A DNA stretch of 64,000 nt from Bryobacterales bacterium. Lineage in GTDB: Bacteria > Acidobacteriota > Terriglobia > Bryobacterales > UBA6623. The stretch lies in NCBI GenBank assembly GCA_028819255.1, contig JAPPMB010000164.1, positions 70,109 through 134,108 of the forward strand, given 5' to 3'. The translations under genes and the position numbers were made by a program. Positions 1-8,897 of this stretch are shown here, piece by piece. Below the pieces are notes generated by a model, which was given only the letters and a program-made list of their open reading frames with translations, made no database searches and was not told the origin of the DNA. Positions within the stretch are counted from its first letter, which is position 1, and every line of letters begins with the position of its first letter.

Positions 1-424
1 ACCGCCTTCCGCCAGATGAAGAATGCCGACCGCATCGCGGTCCGGTTCTCTTCAGGTCCTCGCCACGCTCACGCAAACGAGCGACCGGTAGCGCCGCAAG
101 TTCGAGACTCTCCTTCGCAAGCCGTGTGCGTCCCGGGCACTTCCGGCACATTCGAGATCTGTCCGAATACCTGCCCTGTCTCTGTCTCGGCAAATCGGCC
201 GGCAGAACTCACCAACCGAGCACGGCAAACTCGGGCGAAGGACAGGCGGGCTGCCTTCACCCCGAATCAGACCCGCCGGGCGAGGTACCGCGAAACCCCC
301 TCTGCACAATTGCTATGTCATTGCGAGGAGTCTTGGAGACCTCGGGTGTCCGCCCAGGTGGAACTGATAGGGCAGCCGAGTCCACGGAGATTCTCCGTAG
401 TCGAGGTCCGCTAGAATCCGGAGT
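1..424. other. No gene recognised
   Basis: Frames are open on both strands, but none gives a protein resembling a known family and none has the expected codon pattern. The last bases carry the -10-like hexamer that probably serves the next gene. The gene to the left presumably lies outside the window. Confidence 0.6.
412..417 (+). promoter_or_regulatory. Possible -10 element, leaderless start
   Basis: TAGAAT (5 of 6 matches to TATAAT) ends 7 bases before the ATG at 425. The gap CCGGAGT leaves no room for a normal leader, so transcription would begin at or next to the start codon. No convincing -35 is visible. See the finding on leaderless starts. Confidence 0.4.
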
Positions 425-2326
425 ATGCTGAGGATCTTCCGAATTCTGGTCGGCGTGGCCGCTCTTGTGGCCGTGACCGTTCCCTTGTCTGCAAGCGGAG
501 AGGTCAGTTGCTCCGATCACAGCATCTCCGCGAAGGCGGTCTCCACGAACGGCGACATCCAGGCGTTCGTGCGGTGCGCGGCGGAGTACGTGCTGGAGCA
601 TGGCACGGTGGAAGCGCGTCGGGCCTTCCACGAGGACGAGCGCTGGAGGCACGGTTCGACCTACCTCTTTGCCCACGAAGTCGCGCAGTCGGGCACAGAC
701 TCGGAGGCATTCGTCTACCCGCCGGACCCCTCGCGCGAAGGAATGCCATGGGGCGAGTCGATCGACGGTTTCGGGAACGACCTTTACTACGAAGTACACC
801 GAATGCTGGCGTTGGTCGATTCCGGCTGGATCTACTACTCGTTTCCGAATCCGGCGACCGGCAGGGAAGGGCCGAAGACTTCGTACATTGTCGGGATCGA
901 CTGGGACGGCACGCCCGCGTTCATCGGTGCCGGCCTCTACGCGAACGACCGGCCCGGCACGTGCAGGGCGGACGAGGTCAATGCCGCCAACCTCTCCGCC
1001 GAGCCGACGGAGAGGAATCTGCAGGAACTCGTCCGGTGCGCGGCGCTCGTGGTGGAGTCGGAGGGCTACTTCGCCAAGCCCGAGATCGAAAGGGACCCTC
1101 GGTGGGGGGATGGCTCGACCAACGTGTTCGTGATGGACATGTTGGGCAACCAGTTGATTTCCTCCCGCCGGTTGCGGGTGAACGGGAATGCGCTTCATGA
1201 GTGGGGCGGCGGCGGGAACCGGCCCGAGGCCTTCGGTGGCCGCGACGTGGTTTCGGTCGCCGACGCGTTCGGCGAGTCGTACATCTACTATCGGAACTTC
1301 AATCCAGCCTCCGGCCGGAAGCAGAGCAGGGTCGGCATGCTCAAGCGCGTTGTGGCGCAAGGTGTGCCCGTGCTGGTCGGTGCTGCCTACTACGTTCCCG
1401 CGGACGAATCGCAGGCTGGTGCGGATTGCTCGGACAACTTCATCACGGCCGGTGCAGTGCGCACGCGGAGAGACATCCGGGCGTTGGTGCAGTGCGCGGC
1501 AGAGTACGTCGCGGCGCATGGCACCGAGGAAGTGCATCGGTCATTCCACGAAGACCCACGGTGGGAACATCCGGAGTCTTACGTGTTCGTGCGGCTGCTT
1601 GAGCAGCCCGGGGAGAGAACACGGCTGCTGGTGTACCCGCCCGATCGGTCTCGCGAGGGAGTCGTGGGAACATCACTCCACGAAGTCTCCGAGAGCCTCG
1701 TTGGCGACTACCTGCGGGAGCTGCACCGTGTCAGCGACACCGTCGGCTCGGGCTGGATTCACTACTACTTCATCAATCGAGCAACCGGCACGATCGAGCC
1801 GAAGAGTTCCTACTTCATCGAAATCGACTGGAATGGACAGCGCGCGGTGGTCAGCGCCGGAATTCACCAGCGCGATCTGCCGGGCACATGCCGTCGGGAG
1901 CAGGTGAACGCAACCTCCCTGGAGGCCGACCCGAGCGATTCAGGCCTTGAGGAGTTCGTACGCTGCGCCGCCGCCCAGGTGGAGTCCCTGGGATTCTTCG
2001 CGGGGCCTGTCTTTCGCAGCGATTCGCGCTGGCACAGCGGATCGGTCAACGTCATTGGGGTCAATGCAGCCACCAGAGAGGTCGCATTCGGCGGAACGCA
2101 ATCCGATCGGCCGTTCGAGGCGTTTGTCGCCGAAGCATTCGGGGGACGGGATGTCGTCGGAATTGTCGAAACGTTCGGCGAAGCGTACTGGTACTACATG
2201 CAGCCTGACCAGGCTGCGGGGAAGATGGTGCCGGAGGTCGCTTTCGTGAAACGAGTCCTGGCGCAGGGAGTGCCTTTGCTGGTTGGCACGGCGTACCGGC
2301 ATCCGACCGAATCCGCTGCTCCGTAG
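425..2326 (+). CDS. Secreted protein with four Cache-like units
   Basis: A 633-residue protein with a signal peptide (about residues 1-26, hydrophobic core FRILVGVAALVAVTVPL). The rest is an ABAB tandem duplication: unit A at about 29-180 and 335-489, unit B at about 180-325 and 489-625. Units share RALVQCAAEYV-type helices, a W-x-x-x-S-x-Y/N-V-F strand, GWIHYYF-type strands and a closing strand such as IDWDGTPAFIGAGLY, the pattern of extracellular single Cache ligand-binding domains. Cysteines recur at equivalent places (C29, C51, C180, C205 and their second-copy partners). Cache domains normally precede a membrane helix and kinase, cyclase or chemoreceptor; here there is none, so the protein should be a free periplasmic or secreted binder. 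No ligand can be named. The downstream side is non-coding and no partner gene is adjacent. Confidence 0.75.
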   Translation: MLRIFRILVGVAALVAVTVPLSASGEVSCSDHSISAKAVSTNGDIQAFVRCAAEYVLEHGTVEARRAFHEDERWRHGSTYLFAHEVAQSGTDSEAFVYPPDPSREGMPWGESIDGFGNDLYYEVHRMLALVDSGWIYYSFPNPATGREGPKTSYIVGIDWDGTPAFIGAGLYANDRPGTCRADEVNAANLSAEPTERNLQELVRCAALVVESEGYFAKPEIERDPRWGDGSTNVFVMDMLGNQLISSRRLRVNGNALHEWGGGGNRPEAFGGRDVVSVADAFGESYIYYRNFNPASGRKQSRVGMLKRVVAQGVPVLVGAAYYVPADESQAGADCSDNFITAGAVRTRRDIRALVQCAAEYVAAHGTEEVHRSFHEDPRWEHPESYVFVRLLEQPGERTRLLVYPPDRSREGVVGTSLHEVSESLVGDYLRELHRVSDTVGSGWIHYYFINRATGTIEPKSSYFIEIDWNGQRAVVSAGIHQRDLPGTCRREQVNATSLEADPSDSGLEEFVRCAAAQVESLGFFAGPVFRSDSRWHSGSVNVIGVNAATREVAFGGTQSDRPFEAFVAEAFGGRDVVGIVETFGEAYWYYMQPDQAAGKMVPEVAFVKRVLAQGVPLLVGTAYRHPTESAAP

Positions 2327-3118
2327 CGATCTGAGTCTCAAACAGCACCGATCGTCCCGCCTGCTCTTCGAGCGCCCGCCGGCTCGCCGGATCTTGGCCG
2401 GGATGTCTTCGCCGCTTGCATTCCACCAGTGCGGCTTCGGATTCCTGCTGTATCTGGCGGGGTAGTACGCGATCACGTTCGTCAGCTCCCGTACGCCCCC
2501 GGAGTTGTCGGCCCGCACGCAATCCGGCGTCCGGCCCGAAGAGAACCGCTTCTCAAGCATTCATCCGCAAACCGTGGGTCGGAGTGCAGTGCGGTCCGAA
2601 CCGCTTGTGCCGTTCGAGCCCGGTCTTCTAAACTTCGCGTGCTGGTGCGCGGGATGGTGGTCCGTTGCGAGGCGGACCTCCCGCACCGCCGGTTCGCCCA
2701 TGTCACCTTTGGCTGAGCCCGCCCCTCGATGCCCTGCCGCCGCCGCGACGCCGCCGGCGTTTCTCAGTCCGCTCCGGCATCGTCATGACCGCCGCCGGAC
2801 TCGGCCGGCGCGTGTGAGCCATCGCCCCAAACCCGTTCGCCGGCGGCATCAGGGGCGTCCCGGGCAGCAAGCTGCGGCGGGGTCCCGGGTCACGCAGTAG
2901 TCGGCCGGCATCTCGCGCACCGCATCCCCGTCGTCCGGAGCGGCCCGCGGGAGCTGTTCGGGGCCGGTCAATCAAGGCGGACCAGGTCCGCGTCGGCGGA
3001 AAGGAACGCGATACCTGCGAGTCGTCTGAGAGTTTCTCTTGCGCCGTTCATGTAGCCGAGCACACTGCCCCGGAGCCACTGTCAGCGCGACCGCCCGGTG
3101 TGTGCCGAACGTCTGGCG
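2327..3118. other. Non-coding region with decay
   Basis: About 0.8 kb without an intact gene between the Cache protein and the pyrophosphatase. A minus-strand transposase fragment is recognisable near its left side (separate entry). The rest gives only low-complexity Arg/Pro/Ala-rich translations in every frame, typical of GC-rich spacer. Confidence 0.6.
2381..2497 (-). pseudogene. Fragment of IS630-like transposase C-terminus
   Basis: About 40 minus-strand residues, including the segments YSRNPKPHWWNASGEDIPAKI and RELTNVI, resemble the end of IS630-family transposases, where an AxYNxNPKPFxWTKTADEILAKI-type motif follows the catalytic domain. No DDE domain remains upstream in any frame and no inverted repeats were found, so this is a relic. 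The family assignment rests on one motif. Confidence 0.45.
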
Positions 3119-5173
3119 CTATACCGCGATCAGGGGCGCGATCACGAGCGCAACGATCGACATCAGCTTGATCAGGATGTTCATCGAAGGGCCGGAAGTG
3201 TCCTTGAACGGGTCGCCGACCGTGTCGCCCACCACCGATGCCTTGTGGCCGTCCGAGCCCTTGCCTTCGCCCTGGACCGCACCCTGCTCGATCGATTTCT
3301 TGGCGTTGTCCCACGCGCCGCCGGCGTTGGCCATGAAGAGCGCAAGGAGCACGCCGGTCACGGTCGCCCCGGCCAGAGTTCCGCCCAGCGCCTCGGGCCC
3401 GAGTGCCACTCCCACCAGGACCGGTGCCGAAACAGCGATCAGGCCCGGCAGGACCATCTCCTTGAGAGCCGCGGAGGTGGCGATGTCGACGCAGCGGGCC
3501 GCGTCCGGATTGACGCCCTCCCGACCTTCGAGCAGCCCCGAAATCTCCCGGAACTGCCGCCTGATCTCGTCGATGATCTTTCCCGCCGCATTGCCGACGG
3601 CCTTCATGGTGAGAGCTGCGATCAGGAAGGGCAGGATGCCTCCGATCAGCAGGCCGATGACCACGGTCGCCGAGTTGAGGGGAATGGTGATCGGCGCCAT
3701 GCCGGCGGCGGCCCTTGCGCTGTCCAGGGCCTGCGTGTAGGCGGAGAAGAGCGCGAGAGCGGCCAGTGCGGCCGAACCGATCGCGAAGCCCTTGCCCATG
3801 GCGGCGGTGGTGTTCCCCAGGGAGTCCAGCTGGTCCGTGATCGCCCGCACCTTCTCGGGCAGCCTGCACATTTCCGAAATGCCGCCGGCGTTGTCGGCGA
3901 TCGGTCCGTAGGCGTCGACGCTCATGGTGATGCCGACCGTCGCCAGCATGCCGACCGCCGCGATTCCGATGCCGTACAGACCGGCGGAGGCGTGCGCAAG
4001 GTAGATCGCGGCGCAGATCACCAGAACCGGTGCCGCGCAGCTGCGAAAACCCGTTGCCAGCCCTTCGATGATGTTCGTGGCCGTGCCCATTCGCGACGCT
4101 TCAGCGATCTGGATGACCGGCTTCATCGACGTGTAGTACTCGGTGATGTAGCCGATCGCGACCCCGGCGAGGCAGCCGGCCACAACCGCGCCGAACACGC
4201 CTGTCGCCACTCCCATGGCCTGCCCGACCACGTACCCGCCCGCGAGGAACAGCAGGGCGCTCAGCCATGCCGAGTAGCGCAGCGCGGCCGCAGGCCCGAG
4301 CGCCTTGAGTGCCCGGACCGAGACGATGCCGATGAGAGATGCGACGAGTCCCACGGACGAGAGCACCAGGGGCAGCGCCATCAGCGCGGACCGCAGGGCT
4401 TCCCCGCTTACGGATCCGGCAAGCTGCGCGAGGCCCCCCTCGGGCAGCGTCGCGGCGATCGCCAGGCTAGCGATCATGGAGCCGGCGAATGATTCGAAGA
4501 TGTCGGCCCCCATGCCGGCCACGTCGCCCACGTTGTCGCCCACGTTGTCGGCGATCACGCCGGGATTCCGCGGGTCGTCCTCGGGGATTCCCGCCTCGAC
4601 CTTGCCGACCAGATCGGCCCCGACATCGGCGGCCTTGGTGTAGATTCCGCCGCCGACGCGGGCGAACAGCGCGATGGAGCTGGCGCCCATCGCGAAGCCG
4701 TTGAGATACACCGCGTTCGCCGGGTCCGGGAAACTGAATGCAAGCAGTCCCACGCCGAGCAGACCCAGCCCCGCCACGGCGAGGCCCATCACCGACCCGC
4801 CGTTGAAGGCTACCGTCAGCGCGGCTCCCAGGCCCCCTGTGCGCGCGGCTTCACTGGTTCGGGAGTTCGCGAGTGTGGCGGCCTGCATCCCGCATAGGCC
4901 GGCCAAGATGGAACAGGCCGCTCCCACGGCGAAACTGACGGCCATCGGCGCACCGAGCTTCCATGCGATCAGTCCCGCCACGGCCACCACGAAAATGGCC
5001 AGAATGCGGTACTCGCGATAGAGAAAGGCCAGGGCTCCGACCCGGATCAGGCCCGAGACGCCCTGCATCTGGCTGTTGCCCGGCGGATTCCTCCTGACCG
5101 CGAGCAGGGCGAGGAACGATGCCAGCAGGCCGACGACACCCAGGATGGGGGCAAGCGCGAGATAGTTGTCCAT
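3119..5173 (-). CDS. hppA: Membrane-bound ion-pumping pyrophosphatase, K+-dependent type
   Basis: A 684-residue polytopic membrane protein that couples hydrolysis of PPi to H+ (or Na+) export. The family signatures are all present: [11 protein letters not shown], the acidic substrate motif [19 protein letters not shown], and the C-terminal [20 protein letters not shown]. The segment [10 protein letters not shown] has Ala where K+-independent enzymes carry Lys, so the K+-dependent subtype is expected. H+ versus Na+ specificity cannot be decided by eye. I chose MDNYLALAP as start: it begins directly before the first membrane helix, while an upstream in-frame Met adds 26 Arg/Pro-rich residues that do not look native. 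No operon partner; an empty 420-base region lies upstream. Confidence 0.95.
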   Translation of the reverse strand: MDNYLALAPILGVVGLLASFLALLAVRRNPPGNSQMQGVSGLIRVGALAFLYREYRILAIFVVAVAGLIAWKLGAPMAVSFAVGAACSILAGLCGMQAATLANSRTSEAARTGGLGAALTVAFNGGSVMGLAVAGLGLLGVGLLAFSFPDPANAVYLNGFAMGASSIALFARVGGGIYTKAADVGADLVGKVEAGIPEDDPRNPGVIADNVGDNVGDVAGMGADIFESFAGSMIASLAIAATLPEGGLAQLAGSVSGEALRSALMALPLVLSSVGLVASLIGIVSVRALKALGPAAALRYSAWLSALLFLAGGYVVGQAMGVATGVFGAVVAGCLAGVAIGYITEYYTSMKPVIQIAEASRMGTATNIIEGLATGFRSCAAPVLVICAAIYLAHASAGLYGIGIAAVGMLATVGITMSVDAYGPIADNAGGISEMCRLPEKVRAITDQLDSLGNTTAAMGKGFAIGSAALAALALFSAYTQALDSARAAAGMAPITIPLNSATVVIGLLIGGILPFLIAALTMKAVGNAAGKIIDEIRRQFREISGLLEGREGVNPDAARCVDIATSAALKEMVLPGLIAVSAPVLVGVALGPEALGGTLAGATVTGVLLALFMANAGGAWDNAKKSIEQGAVQGEGKGSDGHKASVVGDTVGDPFKDTSGPSMNILIKLMSIVALVIAPLIAV

Positions 5174-5593
5174 GGCGATTGGTGACTGGTTCAAGCGTTG
5201 GGAGCGTCGGCAGCGCGACTGCGGACGCCGCGGCCGGATCGGTGCGCGCAAGGAAATGCAAGTGGGAATCGCATGTTCGCGCGATGGCGTGCCGCGTGCG
5301 TTCTCGCGATCTGTTCAAGTCCGGAGACTCGTCGCGCGCCGCAAGGAAGCGCCCGCCCGCAAACCGCAGTCAATGCCGGACCGCTCCAAGCTGCCGTGTG
5401 CCGACCGGTCGCCCTTCGGCTCCGGGTCCGCAGAGGCATGCCGCTTTCCGGTCCCTTCAGGCTAGCACGAAACCGGCGCCCCCGAAACCGCAATCCGCAC
5501 GGTCCGCAAAGCGATCCGGGGACCGCCCGGCGACTCGTCTGGAGGCAGGCGCATGCCGGGGCGGCCGCTGACCTACGATAGGGAGCGGTCGGC
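5174..5593. other. Intergenic region, nothing recognised
   Basis: A divergent spacer between hppA and the deaminase fusion. It should hold both promoters. I see no RNA gene, repeat or conserved protein in it. A purine-rich stretch (TAGGGAGCGG) 8-15 bases before 5594 may act as ribosome site. Confidence 0.45.
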
Positions 5594-6595
5594 ATGATCA
5601 TCGGACTGACGGGCACCAACGGCTCCGGCAAGACCGTCGCCGCCGAGCATCTTCAAAGGAAGGGATTCCAGTTCTATTCGCTCTCGGACGTGATCCGCGA
5701 AGAGCTGGCGGCCCGGGGCCTTCCCCCGAACCGGGAGAACCTCATCGCCGAAGGCAACCGCCTGCGGTCCGAATTCGGACCGGGGGTTCTTGCCGAGCGC
5801 GTCTGCAGGAAGTTCCGGCTCGACCAGCACTACGTCGTCGATTCCATCAGAACCCCCAACGAGGTCCGGGCCCTGCGGGAGTGGGGGGACTTCCATCTCC
5901 TGCACCTGGACGCCTTGGTGGAGGAGAGGTACCGGCGCGTCCGGGTGCGCGGCGGGAACCGCGTTCCGGCATCCTTCGTCGAGTTCGTCGAGCAGGAAAG
6001 GCGGGAGCTGGAGAGCCCGGACCGGTCGTCCCAGCAGCTGCGCGCCACGTGGGCGGAGGCCGACGAGACGCTCCGCAACGACGGCGGGATCGACGAGTTC
6101 GTCGAGGCGGTCGCCGGAGTCGCGCGGCGCTGGATGATGGAGAGCCGGAGGCCCGGCTGGGACGAGTACTTCATGGGCATCGCCAGGATCGTCGCGCTGC
6201 GGTCGAACTGCATCAAGCGCAAGGTGGCCGCGGTCGTGGTCAAGGATCGGCGGATCATCTCGACCGGCTACAACGGCACGCCCCGCGGCGTGAGGAACTG
6301 CAATGAGGGCGGGTGCCCCCGCTGCGCGTCCCTTGCGGACAGCGGGACCCGGCTGGACGAGTGTCTCTGCAGCCATGCCGAGGAGAACGCGATCGTCCAG
6401 GCTGCCTACCATGGCATCTCCGTCAAGGGGGCGACACTGTATTCGACCTTCTCCCCCTGCCTGATCTGCACGAAGATGATCATCAACGCCGGGATCGACC
6501 GCGTGGTCTACAGCCTCGAATACCCGTTGTCGGGGACCGCCAGCGGCCTGCTGGCCGAGGCCGGCGTGGACCTCGTGTGCCTGCGGGCCGAGTGA
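5594..6595 (+). CDS. P-loop kinase-like/dCMP deaminase fusion
   Basis: A 333-residue two-domain protein. Residues 1-180 form a P-loop NTPase resembling dephospho-CoA/nucleotide kinases, with Walker A GTNGSGKT at 7-14 and a likely second motif VVDSIRTPNEV near 81-91. Residues 185-333 are a zinc cytidine-deaminase fold of dCMP deaminase type: HAEEN at 261-265 (His ligand, catalytic Glu263) and PCLIC with Cys289 and Cys292. Extra cysteines at 236-259 (NCNEGGCPRC, CLC) match the additional metal site of dCMP deaminases. The deaminase half should make dUMP from dCMP for thymidylate synthesis; the role of the kinase half is unknown. Such fusions occur in some bacterial lineages. The gene starts a plus-strand run with short spacers. 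Confidence 0.85.
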   Translation: MIIGLTGTNGSGKTVAAEHLQRKGFQFYSLSDVIREELAARGLPPNRENLIAEGNRLRSEFGPGVLAERVCRKFRLDQHYVVDSIRTPNEVRALREWGDFHLLHLDALVEERYRRVRVRGGNRVPASFVEFVEQERRELESPDRSSQQLRATWAEADETLRNDGGIDEFVEAVAGVARRWMMESRRPGWDEYFMGIARIVALRSNCIKRKVAAVVVKDRRIISTGYNGTPRGVRNCNEGGCPRCASLADSGTRLDECLCSHAEENAIVQAAYHGISVKGATLYSTFSPCLICTKMIINAGIDRVVYSLEYPLSGTASGLLAEAGVDLVCLRAE

Positions 6596-6627
6596 CATCC
6601 GGGCAGGGGGCCGTGTCATCATCAGAC

Positions 6628-7245
6628 ATGGCTGAGCAGACATTCCGCGAGCCTCGCCTCGCCCTGAACCGGATCTACACCCGCGGGGGCGACCGCGGAA
6701 CAACGAACCTCGTCAACGGTCGCCGGGTCCGCAAGGACGACGCGCGCGTGGAAGCCTACGGCACGATCGACGAGCTGAACGCGTTCGTCGGACGCGCCGT
6801 CGAGGATGTCCGTGCCGCGGGGGAGACCTGCCCCGCAATCGCTCCGCTTGCCGATATTCTCCTGCGTGTCCAGCACGAGCTCTTCAACCTCGGGTCGGAG
6901 GTCGCGACGGACCCGGATGCGCTCGGAGAGCGCCAGCCGCGAGTCGTCCCCTCCCAGATCGAGCGCCTCGAGCGCGAGATCGACGTCATGAACGAGCAAC
7001 TGCGGCCGCTGCGGTCGTTCGTGCTGCCGGGCGGTTCCGCCCTCAACGCCGACCTGCATGTCTGCCGTGCAGTCTGCCGCCGCGCCGAGAGAAGGGTCGT
7101 CTCCTTGGTTGATTCGTGCTCCGGTCCCGACCTCCCCTGCCGCTACCTCAACCGCCTTTCGGACGCGTTCTTCGTCTGGAGCCGCTGGGCCTGTCAGTGC
7201 ATGGCCGATCCCGAGGTGCTCTGGCAGCCCAACCTGTCCCCGTAG
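6628..7245 (+). CDS. Cob(I)alamin adenosyltransferase, PduO type
   Basis: A 205-residue cytosolic enzyme transferring adenosyl from ATP to cob(I)alamin to give coenzyme B12. Family marks: the N-terminal TRGGDRGTTNLVNGRRVRKDD ATP-binding segment, EAYGTIDELNAFVG, the helix FVLPGGSALNADLHVCRAVCRRAER, and the terminal YLNRLSDAFFVWSRW. All match the PduO/MMAB fold. The chosen ATG follows the deaminase gene by 32 bases and begins at the first family residues; an open frame extends further upstream but overlaps that gene. No strong ribosome site is seen; CATCAT lies 5 bases upstream. No other cobalamin gene is in the window. Confidence 0.93.
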   Translation: MAEQTFREPRLALNRIYTRGGDRGTTNLVNGRRVRKDDARVEAYGTIDELNAFVGRAVEDVRAAGETCPAIAPLADILLRVQHELFNLGSEVATDPDALGERQPRVVPSQIERLEREIDVMNEQLRPLRSFVLPGGSALNADLHVCRAVCRRAERRVVSLVDSCSGPDLPCRYLNRLSDAFFVWSRWACQCMADPEVLWQPNLSP

Positions 7246-7259
7246 CCGCTCCGCTGCGC

Positions 7260-7265
7260 AATAAT
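7260..7265 (+). promoter_or_regulatory. Possible -10 element, leaderless start
   Basis: AATAAT (5 of 6 to TATAAT) lies 6 bases before the ATG at 7272, in the 26-base gap after the adenosyltransferase gene. There is no ribosome site between them. This suggests separate, leaderless transcription of the sugar-binding protein gene. Confidence 0.35.
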
Positions 7266-7271
7266 GGCCGC

Positions 7272-8255
7272 ATGCCTACCCGCAGGGAGTTCCTCGCCAG
7301 TGTCTCGGCCGCCGGCGGCCTCTCCGCCTGTGCGGGCGGCAGCGGCCTGCCCGTCGTCGGAGTCGTGCCCAAGGGAACCAACCACACGTTCTGGCAGTCG
7401 GTCCATGCCGGGGCGATCAAGGCCGGCGAGGAGTTCGGCCTTGAGATTCTCTGGAACGCCCCGCAGCTGGAGATTGACTCCTCGCGGCAGATCGCCATCG
7501 TCGAGAACCTGATTACGCGGCAGGTCGACGGGATCGTGCTGGCGCCGGTTGACGCAGAGGCCCTGGTGCGGGTGGTCGAGAGGGCCGTGGACAGGGCCAT
7601 CCCGGTCGCGATCTTCGATTCCGCCATCGAGACCGAGCGCATCATCACCTTCGTGGTGACCGACAACTACCGGGGCGGCGTCATGGCGGCAGAGCGGATG
7701 GGCGAGATCCTCGGCGGCCAGGGCAAGGTCGGGGTGATCGGCTTCATGCCCGGAAGCGCGTCCACCATGAAGCGCGAGGCTGGATTCCAGGAAACCATCG
7801 AGGAGAAGTTCCCCGACATCGAGTTCCTCGGCGTCAGGTTCAACATGGCCGATCGCGCCAAGGCTCTCGAGGAGGCCGAGAACCTCCTGACCGCGCACCC
7901 GGACTTGGCCGGCCTCTTCGCCGACAACGAGTCCAGCCTCGACGGAACGGTCCAGGCCGTCAAGCAGCGCGGGCTGGCCGGGAAGGTCAAGATCGTGGGT
8001 TTCGACGCTTCCGAGACCTTGGTCGGGGACATGCTTGAGGGCGCGATCGACTCGATCGTGGTGCAGGATCCGTTCAAGATGGGTTACGAGAGCACTCGGC
8101 AGATGGCGTTCCACCTGAAGGGCGCCGAAACGACTCCCCACATCGACTCCGGCGCGTACCTCCTCACTCCCGAGAACGTCGATCTGCCCAAGATGCGCGA
8201 GATCGTGTTCCCGGATCTGGAGTACTGGCTGGGCCGAAAGGGTGCCGGGCACTGA
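7272..8255 (+). CDS. Sugar ABC-transporter substrate-binding lipoprotein (orphan)
   Basis: A 327-residue periplasmic binding protein of the ribose/galactose type (Peripla_BP_4). It opens with a twin-Arg-like MPTRREFLAS signal and a lipobox-like LSAC near residue 20. The mature part has the family pattern: PVVGVVPKGTNHTFWQSVHAGA, QVDGIVLAPVDAEAL, GRVVTDN-type hinge (FVVTDNYRGGVMAAE), and VKIVGFDASETLVGDMLEG. No permease or ATPase gene is adjacent, so transport partners must be elsewhere or the protein senses sugars. The start is the ATG before the signal; the open frame continues upstream over the previous gene. It overlaps tadA by 14 bases if the GTG start of that gene is right. Confidence 0.85.
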   Translation: MPTRREFLASVSAAGGLSACAGGSGLPVVGVVPKGTNHTFWQSVHAGAIKAGEEFGLEILWNAPQLEIDSSRQIAIVENLITRQVDGIVLAPVDAEALVRVVERAVDRAIPVAIFDSAIETERIITFVVTDNYRGGVMAAERMGEILGGQGKVGVIGFMPGSASTMKREAGFQETIEEKFPDIEFLGVRFNMADRAKALEEAENLLTAHPDLAGLFADNESSLDGTVQAVKQRGLAGKVKIVGFDASETLVGDMLEGAIDSIVVQDPFKMGYESTRQMAFHLKGAETTPHIDSGAYLLTPENVDLPKMREIVFPDLEYWLGRKGAGH

Positions 8256-8763
8256 TGTGCCGCCGGACGACGAGCGGTACATGCGGGAGGCGCTGCGGCT
8301 GGCGGCCAGCGCAGGGGACGCGGGCGAGATCCCCGTCGGCGCTCTCGTGGTGAGTCGGGGAGCCATCATCGGCCGCGGCGCCAACCGCCAGATCCGGGAT
8401 GGGGATCCCACGGCGCACGCCGAGATCGTGGCGCTGCGGGAAGCCGCGCGCGCGGCCGGTGATTTTCGTCTCCGGGAGTCCACCGTGTACACCACGCTCG
8501 AGCCTTGCGCGATGTGCGCCGGCGCCCTGGTCACGGCCCGCGTCGCGCGGCTGGTGTTCGGTTCCAGGGACCTTCGTTTCGGGGCGGTGCGCAGCAAGTT
8601 CCGGATCGCCGATTCCGATCTCCTGAATCACAGAATGGAGATTTCGGAAGGTGTGCTGGCGGCGGAGTGCCTCGCTCCGCTGCGCTCGTTCTTTGAGGCA
8701 CGCCGGCTGCAGGACCGGGGTCGGCGGCGTCGGCGGGCGAGTCCGCCTCGCTCCAGAGATTGA
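8242..8763 (+). CDS. tadA: tRNA-specific adenosine deaminase
   Basis: A 173-residue zinc deaminase converting A34 to inosine in tRNA. The catalytic motif HAEIVAL (zinc His, proton-shuttling Glu) and PCAMCAGA (two zinc Cys) are both present with TadA spacing, and the segment GEIPVGALVV and RDLRFGAVRS are typical of TadA rather than of free nucleoside deaminases. The start is GTG at 8242 or GTG at 8257; both overlap or touch the end of the previous gene. The last 20 residues are Arg-rich and not conserved in the family. Confidence 0.93.
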   Translation: MPGTDVPPDDERYMREALRLAASAGDAGEIPVGALVVSRGAIIGRGANRQIRDGDPTAHAEIVALREAARAAGDFRLRESTVYTTLEPCAMCAGALVTARVARLVFGSRDLRFGAVRSKFRIADSDLLNHRMEISEGVLAAECLAPLRSFFEARRLQDRGRRRRRASPPRSRD

Positions 8764-8789
8764 CAAACCCGCTCCGCTGTCGAAAGAAT
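8760..8789 (+). promoter_or_regulatory. Candidate sigma-70 promoter for metK
   Basis: A perfect TTGACA overlaps the tadA stop codon (8760-8765); 18 bases later AAGAAT (8784-8789) matches 4 of 6 of the -10 consensus. This leaves a leader of about 100 bases before metK. I looked for a SAM-riboswitch-like fold in the leader and did not find one. Confidence 0.4.
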
Positions 8790-8897
8790 TAGGAATTGAC
8801 GCCGATTCCGCGGCGGGCGCGCCGAGGCCTCCCGGAATCCAGCGACCAGCCGCCTGCACGAGAGACGGGAACGTCCCGGCGGCTTCCTGAACGGAGA

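Noticed and set aside
8790-8897. SAM-riboswitch-like leader before metK
   Set aside because: The leader has no recognisable conserved core or paired helices of a SAM riboswitch; inverted repeats are short and GC-only.
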